Origin: Trebouxia sp. TZW2008
Taxonomy: Eukaryota > Chlorophyta > Trebouxiophyceae > Trebouxiales > Trebouxiaceae
Direction: 5' to 3'
DNA length: 64,000 nucleotides
Assembly (NCBI GenBank): GCA_002118135.1
Contig: BDIU01000103.1
Span: 186,001-250,000 of the forward strand
The notes beneath the pieces are model-generated. The model was not told the origin of the DNA and did no database searches. It was given only the letters and a program-made list of their open reading frames with translations. Positions within the stretch are counted from its first letter, which is position 1. Each line of letters starts with the position of its first letter. Shown here piece after piece: positions 12,901 to 23,600 of this stretch. The translations under genes and the position numbers were made by a program.

Positions 12901-14129
12901 CCTCTCCGCTGCTGGATGTGGGCATTGAACGCGCTACTGGCATTGTGTGGAACATCACAGGCCCTGCAGACCTCACACTCTTTGAGGTATGCATTCAACT
13001 TGATCTTGCCATGATTATGCAGTACATCACTTTGTATAGCTTGATTTAACACAGCAGTTTTGACTGCACAATGTGGGTTTGTACTTGTTTGTATTGCTTG
13101 TGCAAGACAAAGGTGCTGTGCATCATCTGCTGCAGTCCGTTCTTTGCCCACAAGGTTTTGCAACAGCGCTGTGGGGAATTGCAGCCCGGGTCACTGTTCA
13201 CTTTGCCAGCAATGAATGTCAAAAGTGGGGTTTGCCAAAACACCTGATTTGTGAAGGACTGGTTTCACATCGGCCTTGACCCAAGAAGGTATTTACTGCC
13301 AGAGTGAATGCTTTAGTGAGCATGAACCCAACCAACAAGCTTTACCGATATCTTGTCACGCAGGTGAATGAGGCAGCTGAGATCATATATGACCTAGTGG
13401 ACCCCAATGCCAACCTGATCTTTGGTGCTGTTGTGGACCGAGCTTTGGGTCAAGAGGTCAGTGCTGTCAGCTTGCTTACTAGCTCAATGGGGAAAGACGA
13501 TCCTTGTCCTGCTTGGACACAATGCATCTCCACTTTCCAGACGTTTTATGTGGGCTTGTGAGTCTTCAGCCTGGTCAGGCGCAATACAGCAAATGCTTGA
13601 TTTATCACAAGACCTCATGCGTGAGTGCCTGTCAAGGTTGCTGTCTTGCATGCAACTTGAACAGAGAGTGTGAATGCAGGTCAGCATCACCATGATTGCA
13701 ACTGGCTTTGGAAATGGCCTGGTAGAAGCAGCTTTGCGTCCCACAGCACAGCGTAGGGAAAGGGAGCAAGCACAACAGCAGCAGCAGCAGCAGCAACAAC
13801 AGCAGCAGCAGCAGTTGCCGCCTCAGCAGCCAAGGACGCCCCAAAGGCAAGTCACCATCGAAAGGTGAGCTGATGGACTGGCAGATCCAGTCTCTGCATT
13901 TGCACCCTGCGCAATCGAATGATAAGATGCAGAGAGAATCCATAATGTCCTGCCATAGCAAAGCCTTCCAAAGCCAGACAATGTCATTTCTGTACATGAT
14001 CTTCTGATTGACATTGTTTGAATTGCTCTGATGGATTGCAGGGCTACACCACGAGCAAGGGAAGTGCCTGTTACGCCAGCTGTTGAGATTCCAGCCTTTT
14101 TGAGGAAACGCAGGACAAGGGGAAAATGA
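9943..14129 (+). CDS. FTSZ2: Plastid division protein FtsZ2
   Basis: Eleven exons: 9943-10257, 10380-10478, 10602-10700, 10873-10941, 11479-11610, 11912-11987, 12281-12372, 12771-12986, 13364-13456, 13680-13864, 14042-14129. Total 1,464 nt, 487 aa; all phases agree. The first ~105 residues form a Ser/Pro/Ala/Gln-rich plastid transit region; the frame is open further upstream but Met at 9943 gives the best leader. The tubulin-like GTPase core is complete: [29 protein letters not shown], the tubulin signature [20 protein letters not shown] and [10 protein letters not shown]. After the core come a polyglutamine run (13773-13814) and the C-terminal peptide [10 protein letters not shown], which in FtsZ2 binds the J-domain-like protein ARC6. 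That peptide separates FtsZ2 from FtsZ1. It builds the stromal Z ring with FtsZ1. Confidence 0.96.
13773..13814 (+). repeat. CAG/CAA repeat coding polyglutamine in FtsZ2
   Basis: Fourteen consecutive CAG or CAA codons in frame, between the GTPase core and the ARC6-binding C-terminal peptide. Mixed CAA codons suggest a partly stabilised tract. Confidence 0.9.
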
Positions 14130-14635
14130 GCTGTTTGCAGCATGCTCAGCTGTCTTTCATGGCAGGGCATATGGATCAGGATAGTTGAGGCATTGGGTGC
14201 CACCTTCATCAGCCACTGTGTTACAGAAATTCTTGAGATATCGCATCTAAGACTTGTAGATCACTGTGCTGCAGTTGCTTAAGTACAAATCCGTGTTGCT
14301 TACTCTGTGAACTTTACCTACGTAGAAAACTTTATAGTACACGCTACTGGCATTGCGCCTAACAAGGAAAAGACGTTATCTCAGTGCCTTGCTGCGAAGG
14401 CATCAGACTCTTTCAACACGATTTTACGTCAGCAAACAATGTGCATACATCGTATGTGTTTGTTGCTGAATGCACTTTGCTGAAATCTTGGTGCATTACA
14501 ATTGCAACGAGCAGGGACAGGATGCATTGACAAGTGCAATGTGATTGCTTGTCAATTCTGGCATATGGCTTCAAGAACTTCACAGACTTGGTTCTTTGAT
14601 TCATGTGTTTGGTTGCTGCTCAACTTGAGCTTCCA
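14130..14635. other. Tail-to-tail spacer, FtsZ2 to AP2 gene
   Basis: Contains the 3' UTRs of both genes. I see no supported exon, RNA or mobile element here. Confidence 0.5.
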
Positions 14636-17600
14636 TTAGTTCATCAACAAGCAGGCCTGCAGCAGCACAAAACTATCGTCATACATGTCCAAGCTTGCAG
14701 TGGCATCGTCATTTCGACATGCACAGCACAGATCTGCACAGCTGATGCTGTCTGACTACAGGACATTGCAGTCTATGAGCTGAAATCACATGGATCATAT
14801 CCCCAAAATTGTCATGTGTAGGCCAGCTTTGCCCACATGCAATGCATGTACATGATCAAGCACAAGAATGCTTGCAGACATGTGACATAGGGATTGCAAT
14901 CATGCCACTTACCACATGCCAGAAGAGCATCAGGGGTCATGCTCTCCCACAGGTCAGAATGCTTGCTGTCTTTCTGTTCATTCATTTGCACTGCTGCAGA
15001 TGCCATCTGCTGCATAGCGCTCATGACATCCTTCACAGGCTGTTGCACTGATGCCAGCCAATCTGCAGCCGCTGGCTGTTGATCTCGATCAGAGTCTTTC
15101 CCTGCCTTTGGCCCTGGATCAAACACAACAGTAAATGCTTGTGGTCAGCGAGCATAGCACTTGTGGCAAACCAGCATATGACTTTGCTCTACAAAAAAGC
15201 ATTGCTACATGAACAACAGTCCAAAGCCAAAGCTGATGCAGCTCAAAGTGAGCTAGTCATGATGCAGACGCATCACAGCGCATGAAGCACGGCCAGATTG
15301 AAGGTCAGGTTGACAATACTTTTTCCCTAACACAGATGTATCAAACTGTATATACACCTTGGATGTGACCAGACGGGACTCTCTGCAGCAGCGTTTTCAG
15401 GTACGTTTTGCTGTCTATCAGCAGGACTGCAGCTGTCAACCAATAACTAAATCCAGGAACATCGCACACTTTCCTTGCACAGCAAGAACAAATGTTGAAC
15501 CATACCTGAGCCTCTGCCCTTTGACTGTGCAGCCTGCAAGCCTTCTGAAGGCGCCTCATCATAGTATCTATTCAAGGGACAGTTTTTGATGAGGTGGTCT
15601 TGGGCCTTGCAGAGACAGCAGTGGGTGATGTGCTGAGGCTTGTATGCCAGCTCAGACTTTGCCCCTAGAGACCCTGGCAGGGCATCCCTAGGCGGCCCTA
15701 GGGTTCCAAGGGCTGGTGCCCTCCACTTTTCATGATTGCGGACCTCAACTAAGCTGCCCTCCCTTGCACATCTGCATGGATAAAGATACACAGCATCAGC
15801 AATTTAATGCAGATCTCAGATGAGCCGCTGTTTCCGGGAATGACAGAGTAGCTTGACCAAATTCTCAATTCATTGAGCGCTGGGCTGTTGCCAAGGGAGC
15901 ACGCCTGCTCATTTGCAGAAGAGCTGGAACAAATGCATGTCGCACATGGTGAGGCTGCAGCCAACAAGCATGACAAAGCACAGGTTCACTTTGTGCATCA
16001 GAACCTCACGCCCCACCTGCTAGGTAGAAGATGACAATAACATGAATTTGATGTCCCTTGCATGATCCTACAATGTCCTGAGGAACAAGCAAAAGGAGAA
16101 TGCACATCCGGGCATTTACACAGAGCTGCAGTAGACCCCCACAAGCTTCTGAAAATGTTGGCTTGAAAGTGATAGGCATGCCACTGCTGCAGCACATGGC
16201 TTTTGCATGGCATGACTCCAGTACAATGCTGCAGCCATCAGAAAGCTGAAGCATATCCAACACCTTGAAGCAGACTATTGCTGAGGTGACCTTTGAGTCA
16301 ACAAGCACAAGCTCAGAAATCACTCACCTCTGAATGTGCCTGACATCTGCCATGTGGTTGTCAGGCCACGTGTGCTTGCTGTCCAGATATGGGACACTCC
16401 AAAAAGTCAACAGGGGTCAACAAGCAAAAGCCTAGTAGTCCGTCACCTTTGTATGTGCCTGATGTCTGCCATGTGGTGGCCAGGCCACTTGTGCTTGTTG
16501 TCCAGTTGTGGCGCACTGCAAGATGTCAACAAGGGCTGGTAGTAACCCTGGGAGGCGGCTGCATCAGCTGCCAGAACCCTGTCTTGCTCTTGAGCCTGGT
16601 ACACCTCTTCCTCACGCGTCTGCAGGACAAATTCACTTCACACTCCCAATCTGCTCATATGTCTTATGCAGCTCATCTTCACAAATCTGGCACGCAAAAC
16701 TACTTGCTTTTGCTTGCATTTCAAAGCTGTCTTTCAGCTATGTATCAAATGCTCCTGGATCTTCTTGCTTGTAGGCTTAGGATGCTACAAAGTCTGTCTG
16801 CTTCATAGGCTACACATAAGCTGAACTTTTGGTAGATACCCAGCTCGCAAGTTACTGGCAGAAGTCTTGAATGCTGTACAGACATACAAGCCTGAGCTTG
16901 TGATACTTATTGTCGGGAAGGTCAATTAGTGCGCTGCTCAAATATAATGGTTCAGATCAACAACATACCTGCATTGAGACTTGAAGGTCACTTGGGCATG
17001 AGAGTATCCTTAACACAACTCATACCTCAGCTCATGCATATGCCGCACGATTTTGCAAACATTACAGTCTTAACGCTGCTGTTACTGGCGCTGCTGCATC
17101 TGAAAGGCATACCTGCATTGCCCATGCCTGTTCTCTTGTCCAAGCTTTGCTGTACTCAGCTCGGACATCTTCTGCAGCTTTGCCAAAATCCTTGCTGCTG
17201 TCAGCAACCGCCTGCCCCACCCTCTCTTGCCTGACTCCGTCCCTGCCTTCATCATGAACTGCTGACAGATCTTCTATGTAGCTGCGCTTTTTTCCAAGTT
17301 TTGCCTGGGACTTGACCCTCTGACTATCAGTCAGTGTGCGTTGACCGTTTCTGGGTTGCTCATCTGTGCTGGGTCTTGCTTGCATGTCTGCTCGCGTGGG
17401 ATCAGGGAGAGAGGCTAAGAAGTGCTGCAGATCAGCCGGCTGAAACCGTTGCTGACCGCTGCTGTTAGCCAATCTTGTGAGCTCCCTCCTTGCCATTTGG
17501 AGCTGCAGCAACAGCGCTTGATGTTGCAACATGGCATCACTGCTGGCGTTGTAGCATGCATCCCAGTTACTTCATTTGTCTACTTATGCTGAGAGCAATC

Positions 17601-20249
17601 CAGATCTTGCCTGATTGAACAAAGAACACTCCTGCAGCTTGCTGAATGAATGACACGAGCTGATGCGTTCACCTCAACTATTTTGAAAAGCAATGTCTGT
17701 GCGAAACCATGCAGGATGCTTGCAGTACCCAAAACTTCTAATGAACCTCAGATCCAATGAAACACAGCACAGCACAGCACAGCACAGCACAACATCAAGG
17801 ACTGCTCTCATACCTTGGGCAATGCAAGGCACTTGTCTCTATCCAAGCCACTGTTCTGCCAAGCTGCCTGCTTGCAACTAATGCAGTGTCCACAGGGTGC
17901 GTTTGCGCTGACGAGCTACCTTATGCACAGCACGGCACAACGCAGCACAATACAACATGATGTAAATGAGTGCTCCTGTACCTTGGGCAATGCAAGACAC
18001 TGGCTGCTGCCTAAAGAGCTGTTCTGCCAGGCTGCCTGCTTGCAATTGACACAAACACCACAAGGCGTGTTGTGCCAGTGAGCACCCCCGTGCTGCCCCT
18101 CAGGCCGGGCCTGTTTGGCAGAAGCCCCAGTCAGCATTTCCCATACTGTCCAGCCCACTGCTGGGTCCACTGCAGGCTCTGATGTGCTGTTGGCCACAGC
18201 TTTCCCCTTCTGGGCTCTTGCTCTATGCTGTGCCCTGAAGCCTGTGCAACCGTGCACTAGAACTTGTGCACAGCACATGCTTTGCTCGACCACTTCTCTT
18301 TGCAAGGTTCTTGTATGCTTTTTGCTTGTTGAATGAGGTTGATGTGCTCTGCTGAAGGGCCTGAAGGTAGCGGACAATGAAGTACATTGATGTCTCTTTG
18401 TAACAAATGCTTTGGGTTCCATTAAAATTTCCTTGCAGCAATATATCCTGTCTTGACTGGGACACTGCAGTCAGAATGTAGTGATTGGTTTCCAACTGCA
18501 TTGTCCTCACATCAAGACAGTCCTTACATTGAGTGATGCAATGAGGATCAGCTACTGTACCTGACAAGTGAGCGTTTCGCCACTCCAGCCATGCAGCAGC
18601 AGGCTTGATGTGTGGCACCCCAGGGGCATCCTTAGGGTTGTTGTTCTGCCTGCCTGCCAATGACCTAAGCCATTGCTCCAAATCAGCGCCATGACGCTGC
18701 TGTTCCTGCAAAACAAGCTTGATGTGTCAATGATAACAGTCAATGGTGGAATATGAAAAGTTGATGCCAGCATCATCTAGTTCTCAGGAAATGGCTATAA
18801 TGGGATTTGCTGCGAATAAACCTCCAAATCAGGGCCATGATGCTGCTGTTTCTGCAAAGCTTGACGTGTCAAGGGTGATGTTGACCAGACTTGATGACAG
18901 TGATGTCACCATCATCTGATCATCAGACAAGGGCAAAACTGGGACTTGATGCAAAATAAGTCTGACATGCCAAAGATGATGCTGAAAGCAGCTTCTTGAC
19001 AGCAGTGCCAAATTTTTAGTCAATTTGACCAGAGCTATTCAAATCTTGATACAAACAAGCAGCCTTCAATTGTTGCTCATGCCACAATTGTGCTCTTATG
19101 CAGAGACACTATTGTCCTGCAGCTATGTCCTGTCAAAAGGCAGCATGTAAGAAAAGCATGTTACCAATATGCAAAGCGCATACATTGCTCAATGCAAACT
19201 GACACGTGTATGCTGCTGTGTGCAACACACTCAAGAACAGTCTGCCCAATGCGCTGTTGGGTTCATGCTCAGGCATGCTGCTTTACCTCAGGCCCATAAT
19301 GTCGCTGTGGGAAGTTCAGGTCAGCGCTGTCTCTGCCGTGAATGGCAATGCTGGCCCTATCAACAGCTCTTGCTGCAGCCTCAGGAGAATGGTAAAATCT
19401 ACCAATGTATCTCCGCACTGATGTTCTTGGCTTTTCCACAGTGATAAATGCACTCCAGAGCTGTTCAATTTGAGAAACTGCATGTTTTGCCCTGACTCCC
19501 TCTGTTGTAGTCACCACACCACTGAATGTATGGTGTGGCACACCATAAACCCGCTTCTTGTGCCCTGCTGCTGACTGCGATGTTGCAGAATTGTCTGCTG
19601 CTGATGTTGGTGTTGGCACTTCTGCTTGTGTGCTTGGAGGCTGAACATTGGCTGCAGCATGGTCATGGTCATGGCCTGGTGCTGCTGCAGGCACAGGAAG
19701 CAGTCTTGAGGCTGGCGCTTTGGTTACAGCAGGCTCTGCTTGGTCTGTCTGTCTTGGAGATGACCTGTCCCCTCTGCTTGTGGTATTGGCATTAGCTGAT
19801 GGTCCAGCCCCATGTGCTGTAACCAGAATAGAACTTTGCCCATTCCCTTTGTGACCTTTCACAGCGCTTTGTTGCTCAGTGTCAGTGGCCTTGGTATCAA
19901 CATTTGCTGTAGGCCGCTGCTTCTGACGCTGCTGCTGCTGCTGCTTGCGCCGTTGCTGCTGGCTCTGCTGTGATGACTTTTCCGGCCTTGGTACGGTCAG
20001 GCCTTTGTGCTGACGAGCTGCAGCGGTCAAGTCAGCTGCAGCTGTCTGCCTTTTGGTGGCCTCGCGAGCGGATCTGCGGCAGGGCACTGTCAAACTCGCC
20101 CTCTCTGACGCAAGATCACTTGGCCAGTCGGGCTCAGCAGTCTTGCGACGCTTCGCAGCAGCGGCTAGAGGTGCAATAGGAGGTGCAATAGGAGATTGAC
20201 TACGCTTGGTGCCCTGTTTTGACCTTGCTGCGGCTTCCCTTCGTACCAT
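14636..20249 (-). CDS. AP2-domain regulator with CxxCxxC modules and a CCHC zinc knuckle
   Basis: Minus-strand exons supported: 20249-19287, 18705-18561, 18241-17982, 17915-17814, about 17542-17113, 16619-16447, 15771-15506, 15113-14913, 14733-14636 (TAA). Most joins are in phase; the link from 17814 to the ~17542 exon is not and probably needs one more exon. Order in the protein: a basic Gln/Ala/Ser-rich N-terminus with KRRK-like clusters (nuclear signal candidates); one AP2/ERF DNA-binding domain at about residues 235-315 (RRYIGRFYHSPEAAARAVDR ... HGRDSADLNFP); two copies of a short cysteine module (PCGVCVNCKQAAWQ and PCGHCISCKQAAWQ, each followed by C-L-A-L-P-K) resembling half of a CXXC finger; a helical charged region; a zinc knuckle CCLCKAQDHLIKNC; and a Met/Gln-rich tail. 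Likely a nuclear DNA-binding regulator; the target is unknown. The start is head-to-head with the CTLH gene (424 bp). Confidence 0.75.
16327..16541 (-). repeat. Tandem copy of an exon end and donor in the AP2 gene
   Basis: Bases 16442-16541 and 16327-16430 are about 100-bp diverged copies. Both code LDxKHxWPxxHMADxRHIQR in one frame and end in AG|GTGA donors of the same phase. The first (16447 end) splices in phase to the zinc-knuckle exon at 15771; the second is an alternative or dead donor inside the intron. Confidence 0.75.
17763..17791 (+). repeat. CACAG pentanucleotide microsatellite
   Basis: About six uninterrupted CACAG/AGCAC units in an intron of the AP2 gene, next to the donor of the second cysteine-module exon. 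CAGCACAACAC-rich remnants also occur at about 17931-17955, beside the next copy of that module. Confidence 0.85.
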
Positions 20250-20673
20250 GCACTCAGCAGCGAGAAAGATGCATCTTGTGCATCTTCAATGCTGAAGCAA
20301 CAGGTGTATGTCTCACATGCTGGCGCAGCATTGGCCTTATTTCTGAAAGCTTAAGATTTGACTTGCCTTTAGTCATGAAGCTGACACTTCTTCCATTTTC
20401 CGAGACTTGGCTATTTCCAAAACGCTCACAACCTTGCCGAACGCGCAGGTGCGCAGGAACTTGCCACCTGCACAAAAGCTCTGCGTGCATGCCGTGGTCA
20501 GACAGCACAAGTACAACGGTCCAAAGTTTGCGCAGCAGCCTTGCTGAACTGTTTGACGCGCGTGTCAGCACCTGACAACCTTGAACGAGACCCTCCGCTT
20601 CTGAGAGGCCGCGGAACATTTCGGGCCTGTTTTGCTTGGCGCAAATTCCGCCAATTTGAGCCCGCAAGAGACG
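20250..20673. promoter_or_regulatory. Divergent promoter region, AP2 gene and CTLH gene
   Basis: 424 bp separate the two start codons, which face away from each other, so both promoters must lie here or overlap the first exons. I recognise no specific operator motif. Confidence 0.5.
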
Positions 20674-23600
20674 ATGCAAACGGATTTGGCTGTACTGGAC
20701 GACTTGGTAGAAGTGTACATGCTGCAGGAGGAGCTCACTGACAAGGTAGGTTGACTTTGCCTGTTTCAAGTTATGCTGATCTTGCCTTGACATCTGCACC
20801 TTCCTGCTATAGCAGGCGTCTTCAGCTGCCGCGGACAGTTCCTTGCCTGTCAGGCGAGCCTGCGAGACCGTGCGTCAGTTGTTCAAGCAGGGCGACGTAT
20901 GTGCTGCTCAGCAAGCTGTTCCGCCGCAATGTCAGGAGGCCCTGAAGGTTGGCCGACATGCCACGTTGCTATTGCGGCCTAGGCGCCATCGCGCACCTGC
21001 ATGCTCACTTCAACCCATAGCTTATCTCCTTGTCTGGTTCCACACAGGATCAGCGACTGATCTTTCGTCTGAAGAAGCAGCAGATTGTGGAATATCTTCG
21101 CAAAGGCACAGCAGAGGCACAGCAGCAAGCCCTTGGTGAGCTCAGGAAGTTTGCTGCACACTGCATGATGTGCACTCAGCTGACAAAGATTGTGGTTGCT
21201 CAAGCAATCTTGTTGTTTGTCAAGACAAGGCTTACAGTACAATGAACAGTGAGAACCTGGTTGCAGAGTGTATCAGACATGACTATGCGTCTCTGGCTGA
21301 GAATGCTTACCCTGAAGCGTATGGCGCTTTCAAGCACAGCATGCTGCTGCTCATATTTGATGAGGAGCTACAGGTCTCACCTGTCAAGGAAGACTGGTCT
21401 CTAGAAACAAGATCAGAACTGGCTGCAATGCTGTGCCGCACCTTGCGCCAAATTGCAGGTGACTTCTGCCTTTGTCTGCAGCATTTGTGCAGTGCCTAAC
21501 GTTGTCCTGCAATGCACTACTGTTGCAGCTCCTTCCAGTATCAGTACCTTGTGCTGCATGCCCTCTCAAAACAGTGTCGCAATGGCTTTTTCCATATCAT
21601 GTCTGATGTCTGACCTATTGCACCTCACAACAAGCTTGGCATTGTGAAATGTTTTCAATGAGGCTGCGCGACAAAGGTTTGAACAAAGTGGATCAGTTTC
21701 AAAACACCAACACAGCAGCAAGTAATTCCCTGCAGGTGTGTATCCCCCGACGCTGTCTCTTTTACTACGGCACCTGCTGCTGACATATCAGACCTGCCGA
21801 CAGCACTTGGGGTACACCCCATCAGCAGCCAGTGCAGAAGTTGAGGACCTGCCAGGGAAGCTGCTGCCGTGGAGCAAGCCCAAAGACCCACCACCCTTGC
21901 CTTGTGAAGACCCTGCTACCACCTCAAATTCTGCTGTGGGTGTAGAAGATGCACAGGTGATACTGACTGATGCCTAAACCCTGAGTTGGTAAACTTTTGC
22001 AGCAGATTTCTGAAACAGGTCATTCTTGCCTTGTGAAGACAAGGCAACCTTTCCGTTGTGACCCTGCCACCATCTCAAACCCTGCAGTGGGCGTAGAAGA
22101 TGCACAGGTGACGCTCTCAGCCAAACAAATTGCAGCTGAGAGGCTGTCAACTTGCAGCTAAGATACCATTACTCTACGGCTAGGAGACTGATAACTGACA
22201 AGATGGGTCTGCACTGAATCTGACTGGCAGACTACGTACCACCCGCTTAGGCCTATAAGAACCAATCTGCAGCTTGTGCATGAGCATGACTCTGCTGCTC
22301 TGCGTCACTGACACAACACCTTCCTGTGCATGATGTCATGCTTCTCTGACTTTGCTGTAAGTCAGTTGTGTCCAGACTTTGTGAGCTGTTCATAAATGGC
22401 CTGTGATCTGTGGAGTCTTTGGTGACAGCACTAGACCTGACTTGGGAGGCTGCCTCACACTTGCTGAGGCATACAAGGGGCAACTTGACAGCAGTCTTCA
22501 AAGTTTGCTGGGGGCTGGTGCAGTCCCTGGTGAAGCGCTAGACCTCACTTGATCTGCATTTGCTGCATAGGCTTTGTCATCAGCAACCATTTGTGGGTGT
22601 GTGCAGTCTCTGGTGACAGCGCTAGACCTGACTTGGGAGGCTGCCTCTCACTTGTTGAGGCACACCAGGGGCAATTTGACAGCAGCTTTCAAGGACGAGC
22701 TGAGCGCATATCACCTAAGCGAGAAGCTGCTGGACCAGCTGGTTTGGGAGTACGCTGCGCACAGGTAGCCAGATGCAAAGTTATCCATGATTTTGCCTGG
22801 CATGCACATCAGATGACAGCATGACAGTGACACGGACAATGCCAGTGACAATCTTTAAAGCAGAAGTGTGTGGCAAGCATTCATCAAGGCTGAAAATTTG
22901 CAAACAGGAAGTAATTGAAGCTTTGCAGAGGCAGCTAGAAGGAGTGCATCAGGAAAAATAGAGCTCTTTCTTTTGAAACTGGGAAGGAGATGTTTGTATA
23001 GTCGGCCTTGGGCTGGAATGTAGCAGCTGGTCTCAGAGCACCAGCTGCTTGTGTACCAGCATGTTTCACACTGTTTTGCATCCCAAGACACCATGACATG
23101 GTTGCGGACTTGTATCTGCATCATCAACAGCAGCACGTGACGAGTTCACTAGTGCAGACATGTGTTGACCATAGCGTCATTCTGGTTGAGCAGGGGTGTG
23201 CTGAGCTTGTGAGAGGCAGAGGGCAGCACAGGCAGGGCTGGCCCCAGCCTGCCAGCCCATGCTGCTGGCCCAACAGCCCAGCCCCTCAGAAGCCCAGGGC
23301 GTGTTGCACAAGCTATGAGACCATCTTGCAGTCTGCCGACAGCCACAATCCAGCTCTAACAGTGCACCTGTGTCGGCAACAGCATAATTCTGATTGTGCA
23401 GGGGTTTGCTGAGCTTGTCAGAGGCAGATGGCAGCACAGGCAGGGCTGCCCCAAGCCCGCCCTCCCTTGACTCAGCCAGCAGCCCAAGAGCAGAACCCGA
23501 TAGAAGTCCAGGGCCTGCCACACGTGTTGGCTCTGAAACCAGCTTGCAGTCTGCTCACAGGCAGAGGAAGGTTTCATTTCCTCCAAGGTATGCTTCTACT

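Noticed and set aside
13632..13997. Minus-strand frame with a poly-leucine run
   Set aside because: It is the antisense of the FtsZ2 CAG tract; the plus frame is the real coding one.
15506..15771. CCHC zinc knuckle as evidence for a retroelement gag
   Set aside because: No protease, reverse transcriptase or integrase motifs and no terminal repeats are nearby; the exon joins in phase to the AP2 gene.
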